DNA of 64,000 bases, taken from the NCBI GenBank assembly GCA_964469265.1, contig CAYXYF010000002.1, forward strand, positions 1 through 64,000, in the 5' to 3' direction. Numbering within the stretch: the stretch's first letter is position 1; each line of letters opens with the position of its first letter. Below are positions 33,699 to 41,645 of this stretch, piece by piece. A program made the translations under genes and the position numbers. Origin of the DNA: JAEYZS01 sp964469265. GTDB taxonomy: Bacteria > Bdellovibrionota > Bdellovibrionia > Bdellovibrionales > JAEYZS01. The notes under the pieces were generated by a model. That model was not told the DNA's origin and did not search any database. It saw only the letters and a program-made list of their open reading frames with translations.

Positions 33699-36376
33699 TG
33701 CCCCACTCCCCCAGTTTTTCGCTGACTTATCGCGGCCTGTGCTGCTGCAAGTTTTGCGATCGGCACTCTATATGGTGAACAACTCACGTAATCTAACCCC
33801 ACAGAATTAAAGAATTCTACGCTCGCAGGATCCCCTCCGTGCTCACCACAAATTCCGACCTTTAATTTTTGTTTCACTTTTCGCCCTAATTCAACACCCA
33901 TTTTGACAAATTTCCCTACGCCATGCTTTTCCAGCGTTACAAACGGATCTTTTTCAAAAACCCCAGCATTAACGTATGCTCCCAAAAACTTCCCAGCGTC
34001 GTCTCTTGAGATGCCTAGCGCTGTCTGCGTCAAATCGTTGGTTCCAAAGCTAAAAAAATCAGCAGATTCAGCGATTTCATCGGCACATACTGCGGCGCGC
34101 GGAAGCTCAATCATTGTTCCAATAAGATAGTTCATTTCAACCTTCATTTCCGCACAAACATTTTTGATAACTTCTTCTGCCTGCGCTCGCAAAATTGCCA
34201 GCTCTTTCTGAGTTGAAACAAGCGGCACCATAATCTCTGGAGTAAATGTTTTACCTTCTTTAATAAGCTGGCATGCGGCTTCGGAAATTGCACGCACCTG
34301 CATTTGATAAATTTCAGGATATGTGATTGCAAGCCTACACCCGCGATGCCCTAGCATCGGATTAAATTCATGAAGAGAGTGAATGCGAGATTGCAACTTT
34401 TCCAAAGGGATTCGGATTCGCTCTGATAGTTCCTTTTGATCTTTTTCTTCTTGAGGCAAAAACTCATGAAGAGGTGGATCAAGTAAACGAATCGTTACTG
34501 GTAGGCCATCCATTGCTTGAAAGATTTCATAAAAGTCTTTTCGTTGAATTGGCAAAAGCTCTTGAAGCGCTGCCAATCTCTCATCTGTAGATTCGGCCAT
34601 GATCATTCTACGAACAATATCAATTCTGTCCGCATCAAAGAACATATGCTCTGTTCTGCAAAGCCCAATACCTTCAGCACCAAACCTTCTTGCGGTTGCA
34701 GAATCATGTGGTGTATCTGCATTTGTTCGCACTTGCATTCTGCGATACTTGTCTGCAATTTTCATAACTCGTTCAAAGTCGCCACTCAGATCTGCATCGA
34801 TGGTTTCAACAGGGCCCTCAAAGACTTCGCCCGTTGCCCCGTCAAGAGTAATAACGTCACCGCGCTGAAACACTTTGTTTTGAACTTTCATCTCGCCTTT
34901 TGCATAAGAGACTTCGATCTCTCCACAACCCGCCACACAAGATTTACCCATTCCTCGCGCCACGACGGCTGCATGCGATGTCATCCCGCCGCGGGTGGTG
35001 AGAATACCTTGAGATGCAATCATTCCTTTAATGTCTTCTGGAGATGTTTCGATACGAACTAAAATGGCCTTCAGGCCTTTTTCATGAAGCTCTTCAGCTT
35101 CTTCTGATGTAAATACTATTTGCCCTGACGCAGCCCCTGGAGACGCTGGCAACCCTTTTGTTAATAGATTTTTTGAAGCTTTAGGATCAAGAGTGGGATG
35201 GAGCAATTGATTCAATGACGATGGATCAAGCCTCATCAACGCTTCTTCTTCAGTAATTAGTTTTTGATCGAGTAGGTCACAGGCAATACGGAGCGCAGCT
35301 TTTGCGGTTCTCTTTCCGTTGCGCGTTTGGAGCATCCACAATCGCCCCTTCTCTATGGTGAACTCTATGTCTTGCATGTCTTTGTAATGGTTCTCAAGCT
35401 TATCTTGAACTTGTATGAGTTGCTGAAAGCATTCAGGCATAATCTTTTCAAGAGATGTGATGGGCTCTGGAGTTCGAATTCCTGCGACAACATCCTCACC
35501 TTGTGCATTCACAAGAAACTCACCATAAAACATTTTTTCACCAGTAGAGGGATTTCTTGTAAAACAAACACCAGTTGCAGAATCTTCACCTAAGTTTCCA
35601 AAAACCATAGACTGAACATTCACTGCTGTTCCCCACTCTTCTGGAATATCGTGCAACTGCCGATATGTTTTTGCACGAAGCGTATGCCAACTTCTAAAGA
35701 CTGCAGAAATCGCAGCCCAGAGTTGCTCAAAGGGGTCTTCTGGAAATTTTTTTCCAAGATCTTCAAAGATTTGTCGTTTGTATTGAACCACGAGGCTCTT
35801 TAGTTCTTCTACAGTGAGCTGAGTGTCTGAGGTATAGCCTTTGGAATCTTTTAGGTCCTCGAGGTGCATCTCAAGCATGGAATAATTCATTCCCATGACA
35901 ACGTTGGAATACATTTGAATGAAGCGCCGATAAGAATCCCATGCAAACCTTGGATTGTTTGAACTAGCAGCTAGTCCCTCAATGGTTTTTTCATTGAGAC
36001 CCAGATTTAAGATAGTGTCCATCATCCCTGGCATACTTGCTCTGGCACCTGAACGAACGCTGACTAAAAGTGGGTTTGATGGGTCACCAAATTTTTTGCC
36101 GATTTCATTTTCAATTTTTTTAAGTGCATTAAGAGCTTCATCTTTGACGTATTCAGGAAGGGTTTTGTCGTTTTTATAAAACTCTGTGCACACCGCAGTT
36201 GAGATGGTGAAGCCAGGTGGAACTTGTAATCCAAGAACAGACATCTCGGCAAGGTTTGCGCCTTTTCCACCGAGGATGTCTTTCATCCCACCGTGACCCT
36301 CTGCACGGCCTGCGCCGAAGGTGTAAATTATTTTATTTGAAGTGTTCTCAGTTGAGCGCGATTGCATAATCATCAC
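33695..36376 (-). CDS. ppdK: pyruvate, phosphate dikinase
   Basis: PPDK interconverts pyruvate, ATP and phosphate with PEP, AMP and diphosphate. The 893 residues include the ATP-grasp N-terminus (GGKGANLAEMS), the swivelling phosphohistidine domain (GGMTSHAAVVARGMGK, catalytic His) and the PEP/pyruvate barrel ending with GICGEHGGDPASV, whose Cys is the conserved acid. Several closely spaced ATG codons open the gene and the exact start is uncertain by a few codons. It sits between glyS and smc on the same strand. No PPDK regulatory protein gene is adjacent. Confidence 0.95.
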   Translation of the reverse strand: MMIMQSRSTENTSNKIIYTFGAGRAEGHGGMKDILGGKGANLAEMSVLGLQVPPGFTISTAVCTEFYKNDKTLPEYVKDEALNALKKIENEIGKKFGDPSNPLLVSVRSGARASMPGMMDTILNLGLNEKTIEGLAASSNNPRFAWDSYRRFIQMYSNVVMGMNYSMLEMHLEDLKDSKGYTSDTQLTVEELKSLVVQYKRQIFEDLGKKFPEDPFEQLWAAISAVFRSWHTLRAKTYRQLHDIPEEWGTAVNVQSMVFGNLGEDSATGVCFTRNPSTGEKMFYGEFLVNAQGEDVVAGIRTPEPITSLEKIMPECFQQLIQVQDKLENHYKDMQDIEFTIEKGRLWMLQTRNGKRTAKAALRIACDLLDQKLITEEEALMRLDPSSLNQLLHPTLDPKASKNLLTKGLPASPGAASGQIVFTSEEAEELHEKGLKAILVRIETSPEDIKGMIASQGILTTRGGMTSHAAVVARGMGKSCVAGCGEIEVSYAKGEMKVQNKVFQRGDVITLDGATGEVFEGPVETIDADLSGDFERVMKIADKYRRMQVRTNADTPHDSATARRFGAEGIGLCRTEHMFFDADRIDIVRRMIMAESTDERLAALQELLPIQRKDFYEIFQAMDGLPVTIRLLDPPLHEFLPQEEKDQKELSERIRIPLEKLQSRIHSLHEFNPMLGHRGCRLAITYPEIYQMQVRAISEAACQLIKEGKTFTPEIMVPLVSTQKELAILRAQAEEVIKNVCAEMKVEMNYLIGTMIELPRAAVCADEIAESADFFSFGTNDLTQTALGISRDDAGKFLGAYVNAGVFEKDPFVTLEKHGVGKFVKMGVELGRKVKQKLKVGICGEHGGDPASVEFFNSVGLDYVSCSPYRVPIAKLAAAQAAISQRKTGGVGH

Positions 36377-36389
36377 TCCTTATCCTTTC

Positions 36390-37727
36390 CTATGACGTTC
36401 TTTTATAGTTTTTAAACGCATCACGAACGTAATTGTCGAGTTGGTCCATAGCGATCCGATCTTGAGCCATTGTGTCTCGGTGTCTGACGGTAACTTTTTT
36501 GTCATTGATTGTATCAAAGTCGATTGTGACACAAAGAAGTGTTCCTACCTCGTCTTGTCTTCTGTAGCGTTTGCCGATACTTCCAGCATCATCATACTGA
36601 GACTTATAATGGCTCACGCCCTGTCTTAAGGAGTTTGTGATCTCGATCAGCTCAGGCTTTTTAGAGAGCGGCAAGAATGCGATTTTAATTGGAGCTAAAT
36701 CAGGATGTAGACCCAAGACAACTCTAACGTCATTCGCACCATCTTTTTGAACGTGCTCTTCTCGGTAGGCATCGCAAAGGCTTGCCAAAACCATTCGATC
36801 ACAACCCGCAGAAGTTTCTACGACGTACGGTATGAATTTTTCTTTTGTCGCTTCATCAAAGTATTCGAGTTTCTTTTTTGAAAGAGCTTGATGGTTTTTC
36901 AAATCAAAATCTGTTCTGTTATGAATTCCCTCCAACTCTTGCCATCCAAACGGAAACTTAAACTCTATATCGTAGGCTTCTTTAGCATAGTGAGCGAGTT
37001 CGCCGTCTTTGTGCTCGTGAAACTTTAAACTTTCAGGATTAAAGCCAAGCTTACTGTAGTAAGCAAAACGCGTTTCTTTCCAGTACTTCATAAACTCGTT
37101 GTCCGTTCCTGGCTTTACAAAATATTGCATTTCCATTTGTTCAAACTCGCGAGTTCTGAAAATAAAATTTCCTGGAGTAATCTCGTTTCTAAAAGCTTTT
37201 CCGATTTGCGCTATTCCGAATGGAATCTTTTTTCGTGCAGACACTTGTACGTTTTCGAAGTTGACGTAGATTCCTTGTGCCGTCTCAGGCCGTAGGTAGA
37301 TAACAGCGGCGGAGTCTTCGACAGGTCCCATGAATGTTTTAAACATCAGATTAAAGTTTCTTGGTGCAGTGAGATCTTTGCTGCCGCAGTTATCACAAAC
37401 GGATGGGTCTTTCATTTTATCAACGCGATGGCGAGTCTTACACGCTTTACATTCCACTAGCGGATCTGAAAATCCATCCACGTGGCCCGACGCTTGCCAA
37501 ATTTGCGGAGCCATTAAAATGGAAGAGTCTAATCCGACAACGTCATCTCGATGGGTCATTGTTTCCCACCAAACCCGCTTGATATTATTTTTTAAATCAA
37601 CGCCTAAGGGGCCATAGTCCCAGCAGGAATTTAATCCCCCGTAAATTTCTGAGCTCTGAAAAACAAACCCTCTTCTTTTGCAAAGAGATACTAGGGTTGA
37701 AAGATCTGAAAGCCTTTTGATTTCCAT
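36390..37727 (-). CDS. glyS: glycyl-tRNA synthetase, homodimeric class II type
   Basis: The ATG at 37727 is chosen because GGAG lies about six bases upstream. An upstream in-frame TTG lacks such a site. The 445-residue product has the class II motifs (GFVFQSSEIYGGLNSCWDYGPLG near the start, FRNEITPGNFIFRTREFEQME for motif 2) and the anticodon-binding domain at the C-terminus. A CxxC pair set (CKACKTRHRVD...CDNCGSKDL) forms a zinc insertion. This is the alpha2 form found in archaea, eukaryotes and some bacteria, not the alpha2-beta2 form (GlyQ/GlyS) of most Gram-negatives. Confidence 0.94.
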   Translation of the reverse strand: MEIKRLSDLSTLVSLCKRRGFVFQSSEIYGGLNSCWDYGPLGVDLKNNIKRVWWETMTHRDDVVGLDSSILMAPQIWQASGHVDGFSDPLVECKACKTRHRVDKMKDPSVCDNCGSKDLTAPRNFNLMFKTFMGPVEDSAAVIYLRPETAQGIYVNFENVQVSARKKIPFGIAQIGKAFRNEITPGNFIFRTREFEQMEMQYFVKPGTDNEFMKYWKETRFAYYSKLGFNPESLKFHEHKDGELAHYAKEAYDIEFKFPFGWQELEGIHNRTDFDLKNHQALSKKKLEYFDEATKEKFIPYVVETSAGCDRMVLASLCDAYREEHVQKDGANDVRVVLGLHPDLAPIKIAFLPLSKKPELIEITNSLRQGVSHYKSQYDDAGSIGKRYRRQDEVGTLLCVTIDFDTINDKKVTVRHRDTMAQDRIAMDQLDNYVRDAFKNYKRTS

Positions 37728-37856
37728 TCCATCTCCGCTGGTCAAATTTGGCAAAATACGCTTAGCGTCTATAATCCCTCTAGAAGTAGCTTTAAGCTAT
37801 CCACGAGTCAACATTTGGAACTTGCAACATAATGGAAAATATTAAAGAATTTCACT

Positions 37857-38264
37857 ATGAAGAAGACAATCTTTATTGCTATATGCGCAGCAATGATTTT
37901 AGGAATTGCGGCCCTAACTCTCCCATCTTTAGCCAAAGACAAAAAAACTGATCAAGGAGCGAGCAAAAAGGCACCAAAAGCAGCCGAGAAGGCGTCCTTG
38001 GAGCCTTGGGAGGCTTGGGAGAAGTACCGAGAGCCAATGGCCATTATCTCACGCCAACTTGGCGTAACCTGTGTCCATTGTCACAATACTCGGAATTACA
38101 GGGATTCCTCAAAAAAGACCCACGCCATCGCAAAAAGCCATATGGAAATGGTGGATACGATCAATGAAAAATATAAAAACTCATTTAGTGCAAAAATCGA
38201 TTGTTACGTTTGTCACAAAGGTCAGGCTAAACCAAAGTTTTTAGAAGAAAAAGTAAAACTATAA
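37857..38264 (+). CDS. periplasmic diheme c-type cytochrome, reaction-centre cytochrome family
   Basis: The 135-residue protein has a signal peptide (about 1-26, ending LPSLA). A Lys/Ala-rich linker follows, then a domain with two CxxCH haem sites: CVHCH within ISRQLGVTCVHCHNTRNY, and CYVCH near the C-terminus. The phrase around the first haem, with a following helix holding possible Met ligands, is typical of the photosynthetic reaction-centre cytochrome c subunit domain. That domain also occurs in non-phototrophs such as Acidobacteria. It would carry electrons in the periplasm; its partners are not seen. Its 3' end overlaps the opposing gene by 6 bp. Confidence 0.82.
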   Translation: MKKTIFIAICAAMILGIAALTLPSLAKDKKTDQGASKKAPKAAEKASLEPWEAWEKYREPMAIISRQLGVTCVHCHNTRNYRDSSKKTHAIAKSHMEMVDTINEKYKNSFSAKIDCYVCHKGQAKPKFLEEKVKL

Positions 38265-39821
38265 ATTCGGGAACAGTATCTTGATGACCTCGTCAGCCTC
38301 TTTTTTCGAAAAACCAGATTTTACGAGGTCAGTCTTAAATGTTGCCATTGTTTTAACTAACGCTCTTGGTGGCAACTCGTAGAGAGGGCCTTTTTCTTCG
38401 ATTTTTTCGGATGCACGCTCTAAACCGTTCCTCGACTTGTTTGTTAACTCGCGACCCACGGCCACTTCAATTTTCGCATAGAAGGCCTCGGAATTGAGCT
38501 CTGGATTTTGTGTCTCAATTCTTTTTGCCTCAGTTTTTGATAAAAAGCCAATTTGACGACCAATGACAATCATTTCTTGTAATGAAGCTGAGTAAAACGT
38601 TTTACCATATTCAGCAACTGGAAGTTCAGCCAGCCGCCCCATTCCAGTTCCATCGACTTTAAAGAATAAATCTCCAGCGCGAGATGGCAGCGTATACAGT
38701 TTGTGTCCCCGCTCACTTATAACAAGATCCAGTTTCGCCATCACGATATGAAAATTATTTTGCGAAAAATAATCTTCTTCAATCAATCTTATAACTTCTT
38801 TTCCATATCTTTGTATAAACTGGAATCTAAAGTTGCTCATCTTGCTATCATCAATTATCGAAGTAAGGGTCATGAATAATTTCAGCGCTCTTGCTTCTCG
38901 TGAAAAAATGAGCTGCCCTCTTTCCACAGCAATCGTAGTATTTTCCTCTGTTTTTAAGCGAACTGAAGTATTTTCGGAAAAACCAACGTTCGGTGATAAG
39001 CTCAGCATTCCCCACTTCCTATTTTTTGAAGTCTCAACAATCCCAGGTTCGCTCGTAAGGTAAATGCCCTTATAGGCCACGATAGAACCTTCAAGAACTG
39101 GCAAGGTAAGAAAATGTACAGTTTTGCCTTTCTCAGAGGTCGTTTTGAGGTAGGTCGCGCTCATCAACTCTGCAATTGTGATCGGGGTCTCAATGAGTAT
39201 ACTCTCGAGTTCTTTTTTGTTTGTTTTATAAATTTCTGCAATGTGTGGCGGTATGTCTTTACCTGCTTCAATTGTTTTTGCTAACTGTGTAGGATCTTTT
39301 TCTGCGAGAGGAAAAGCGAAAACTTTATCGTTTAAGATTAATAACGAATGTTCTTTTCCTAAACGCATATACTCGACGATTGAGATTTTATTAAAGCCAA
39401 CTTTATTTTCACCTAGCACGCGGTAGCTTTTTCCTTGAGGATCAAAAGAGTAAAACTTGTCATTTAGAACAACAACATGAGAGCGAGACTGAGAAGCATT
39501 CCCTCTCACTGTTTCTGCTTCATAGACTTGTGCTTTGATAACATCTTGAAGTGAAACCTCCCCTTGAGAAATTAAATTCTCTAGGTGCGAACGATTCTGG
39601 CGAATAAATTCAACTTTAGATTTTGCAAGAACATTCTCAGATTCATAAGGGGTCGACAGATTAAGCCCTTCTTTTTGTAAACGCTTCGCTTCGGCGTTGT
39701 ACATTTTGGTAAAGTCAGAAGGACTTCGTTCCTGAAACAAACTCGCACACATTTTTGCATCAGCGGACGACGTAATAAAAAAAATCGCCACAGCAAAATA
39801 TATTGCACCCACAGTTTTCAT
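38259..39821 (-). CDS. large secreted protein of unknown function
   Basis: This 520-residue protein has a Sec signal peptide (about 1-22, ending SSADA). After cleavage the mature part begins KMCASLFQERSPSDF. I do not recognise any domain. The middle shows repeating beta-like segments (for example SHVVVLNDKFYSFDPQGKSYRVLG), and the last about 60 residues are helical and charged. Only one Cys is obvious. It is probably periplasmic or surface-associated. It stands alone, convergent with the diheme cytochrome, with a palindrome just upstream of its start. Confidence 0.7.
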   Translation of the reverse strand: MKTVGAIYFAVAIFFITSSADAKMCASLFQERSPSDFTKMYNAEAKRLQKEGLNLSTPYESENVLAKSKVEFIRQNRSHLENLISQGEVSLQDVIKAQVYEAETVRGNASQSRSHVVVLNDKFYSFDPQGKSYRVLGENKVGFNKISIVEYMRLGKEHSLLILNDKVFAFPLAEKDPTQLAKTIEAGKDIPPHIAEIYKTNKKELESILIETPITIAELMSATYLKTTSEKGKTVHFLTLPVLEGSIVAYKGIYLTSEPGIVETSKNRKWGMLSLSPNVGFSENTSVRLKTEENTTIAVERGQLIFSREARALKLFMTLTSIIDDSKMSNFRFQFIQRYGKEVIRLIEEDYFSQNNFHIVMAKLDLVISERGHKLYTLPSRAGDLFFKVDGTGMGRLAELPVAEYGKTFYSASLQEMIVIGRQIGFLSKTEAKRIETQNPELNSEAFYAKIEVAVGRELTNKSRNGLERASEKIEEKGPLYELPPRALVKTMATFKTDLVKSGFSKKEADEVIKILFPNL

Positions 39822-39841
39822 TAGTTACTCCCAAACGTCGA

Positions 39842-39871
39842 ACTGCAAGTTGCACCCACTTGCCTTGCAGT
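39842..39871. repeat. palindrome upstream of the secreted-protein gene
   Basis: ACTGCAAG (39842-39849) and CTTGCAGT (39864-39871) are perfect inverted 8-mers. GCAAGT and ACTTGC inside give an alternative 6-bp stem. The element lies 21 bp upstream of the minus-strand gene ending at 39821. It could be an operator or an RNA hairpin. Confidence 0.45.
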
Positions 39872-39949
39872 CCACGCAAATGTACCAAGAGTGTGATATT
39901 TTCGTCAAAATTAAGGAGGCACTATGAATTCTTTCCTTGGTTGTAAGAT

Positions 39950-40054
39950 ATGACACAAACCATCGATTACACGCGGGTTTTGCTAGAAAGTGACGGAAGG
40001 CGCTACGGCTGGTTGTATGAGATTTTTATGGCTACGATAAATTATTTTTTTTAA
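39950..40054 (+). CDS. possible 34-residue small protein behind a 9-codon leader ORF
   Basis: AGGAGG at 39914-39919 stands in front of a 9-codon ORF (39924-39953, MNSFLGCKI). Its stop overlaps the ATG of a 34-codon ORF in the ATGA manner. The product starts MTQTIDYTRVLLES and ends in an aromatic, hydrophobic tail. The arrangement looks like translational coupling, but the ORF is very short and its 3' end overlaps the end of the opposing gene. It may be a leader peptide pair, a gene remnant, or chance. Confidence 0.25.
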   Translation: MTQTIDYTRVLLESDGRRYGWLYEIFMATINYFF

Positions 40055-40409
40055 CATGAATAATGGCGTTGAGAGCGGCTTTTAAAAACGCCTCAGAGTC
40101 ACGGCCCTCGCTGAGTGCGACCTCGTATGCAGCTTTCGCATCACTGATATTACTGCCTGCTGGTAACCCTAACACTTCGTAAGCGTCCCAGGTTTCTCCA
40201 TTGAATTGAAACAGGATGTTCAACACCTTTTCATATTGGTCGTTATTTTGCTGTTTCTCTCGAAAAACAGCTTCAAACTCGCCTTGATCAATGGTGCGGT
40301 GACTCTTTTTGAAGTTCAACTTGGAAGGTTTTTGAGTCTTGTTATCTCTTCGGTACAGCACAAAAAGTATGATGACAAAGAGTATGTTTAACAGTAAAAA
40401 CCACTTCAT
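40032..40409 (-). CDS. membrane-anchored J-like protein lacking HPD
   Basis: The 125-residue protein has one N-terminal membrane helix (about 3-19, FLLLNILFVIILFVLY). A charged linker and a C-terminal segment (about 75-118) follow. This segment, DAYEVLGLPAGSNISDAKAAYEVAL, reads like the first helices of a DnaJ domain, in which YEVLGL-x-P-x-A leads into a helix. The HPD tripeptide that activates Hsp70 is absent. It might be a degenerate J-like module used for protein contact. It is divergent from mrp by about 30 bp. Confidence 0.55.
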   Translation of the reverse strand: MKWFLLLNILFVIILFVLYRRDNKTQKPSKLNFKKSHRTIDQGEFEAVFREKQQNNDQYEKVLNILFQFNGETWDAYEVLGLPAGSNISDAKAAYEVALSEGRDSEAFLKAALNAIIHVKKNNLS

Positions 40410-40438
40410 ACATAAAAAATAACAGGTGAAGGGAAGCT

Positions 40439-41224
40439 ATGGCAAATCCATTCGAACAACAACGTCCTATCGCAGGCATCAAACATATTATTGCTATTTC
40501 TTCTGGCAAAGGCGGAGTCGGAAAAAGTACAGTCTCAGCAAACTTAGCGGTCGCTCTCGCCAAACAAGGCGCAAAAGTGGGTTTGCTTGATGCAGATATT
40601 TATGGCCCCTCTATTCCGCGAATGTTCGGTATTCTCACACAAACACCACCTGTAAATGCACAGAATAAAATTGAACCCATCGATCGCTATGACGTCAAAG
40701 TCATGAGCATGGGGCTTCTTGTAAGTGATCATCAAGCTCTCATCTGGCGCGGGCCAATGCTCTTTAAAGCCATCGAGCAACTTCTTCGTGACGTCAATTG
40801 GGGCGAGCTTGATTATCTGCTTGTAGACCTTCCACCAGGCACAGGAGATGTTCAGCTCTCGCTTGCACAAAAAGTTCCAATGACTACTGCAATTACTGTT
40901 TCGACTCCACAAAACATTGCTCTTATCGATGTGACTCGCTCCATAGATATGTTTAAGCGTTTAAATGTGCCGATTTTTGGCTTAGTGGAAAATATGTCTT
41001 CTTATCTTGCCCCAAATGGGGAACGTATGGCTCTCTTTCCAAAGGGCGAGCTCGACAGTTATTTAAAAGAAAGCGAGATTGATAAATTGGCCGAAATCCC
41101 ATTTACACCAAATACCTCAATGGGTGGAGAAATTGGAATCCCAGTTGTGCACTCCAAGCCTGACAGTGAAGAATCGCAGGTATTTATGCAACTTGCTGAA
41201 AAAGTAAGAGCGCGCTTCGTATAA
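40439..41224 (+). CDS. mrp: Mrp/NBP35-family ATPase lacking all cysteines
   Basis: Mrp proteins are P-loop ATPases that bind and transfer Fe-S clusters. This 261-residue copy has the deviant Walker A GKGGVGKS (residues 23-30), the family block LLDADIYGPSIPRMFG, and DLPPGTGDVQL. The N-terminal MIP18-like domain is absent. At the place where the CxxC of the bridging cluster should follow VENMS, the sequence reads SYLAPNGER, and the whole protein contains no Cys. It therefore cannot hold a cluster in the usual way. GAAGGGAAG before the ATG serves as RBS. Confidence 0.88.
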   Translation: MANPFEQQRPIAGIKHIIAISSGKGGVGKSTVSANLAVALAKQGAKVGLLDADIYGPSIPRMFGILTQTPPVNAQNKIEPIDRYDVKVMSMGLLVSDHQALIWRGPMLFKAIEQLLRDVNWGELDYLLVDLPPGTGDVQLSLAQKVPMTTAITVSTPQNIALIDVTRSIDMFKRLNVPIFGLVENMSSYLAPNGERMALFPKGELDSYLKESEIDKLAEIPFTPNTSMGGEIGIPVVHSKPDSEESQVFMQLAEKVRARFV

Positions 41225-41239
41225 GTTGTCTTTATCAAC

Positions 41240-41263
41240 ACAACAAAGGCCCACTCTTGTTGT
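41240..41263 (+). terminator. weak hairpin terminator after mrp
   Basis: ACAACAA (41240-41246) and TTGTTGT (41257-41263) pair around a 10-base loop and run into TTT. The stem is AT-rich, so termination is likely weak. Confidence 0.35.
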
Positions 41264-41318
41264 TTTCTGAAATATTTGAGAATCTGTTTTTTAAACCACG
41301 GAGACAAAGGGTTTATGT

Positions 41319-41645
41319 ATGGATCTCAAAAATACAGAAGAACCAAAAAATCAAGGGACTTCAAACTACTACGTCAATTACGATGCGCAGTTAGTTGAAT
41401 GGTCTTTGAAACTCAAAGACTTCAAATCCAAGCTCCATGAAGTTCACCAAGAGCTTCAAGCCGAAGCCCAATCCAAACTCGAGGAATTTGAAACAAAGTA
41501 TGAGGAAGCATCTCGGCGCATAGACGAGCTTAAACGCGAGGGACTTATCGCCAAAGACGAGATCAAAACACGATTCGAAAATGCGTGGAAAGAGCTTCTA
41601 GCTGCCTACGAAACCGTAGAAAACCTAATTGAGAGGGACCACTAA
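41319..41645 (+). CDS. small coiled-coil protein
   Basis: This 108-residue, highly charged protein is predicted to be almost wholly alpha-helical from residue 25 on, with heptad-like runs of Leu, Ala and Glu (KLKDFKSKLHEVHQELQAEA). It has no signal peptide and no Cys. It resembles short hypothetical coiled-coil proteins annotated near other genes in deltaproteobacteria, but no family is assigned. AAAGGG stands before the ATG. The 3' end overlaps the opposing mltD-like gene by 21 bp. Confidence 0.65.
   Translation: MDLKNTEEPKNQGTSNYYVNYDAQLVEWSLKLKDFKSKLHEVHQELQAEAQSKLEEFETKYEEASRRIDELKREGLIAKDEIKTRFENAWKELLAAYETVENLIERDH

Noticed and set aside
34517..35062. 181-codon open frame opposite ppdK.
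   Set aside because: Antisense shadow of a strongly conserved ppdK region; Cys/His/Ser-rich translation with no domain.
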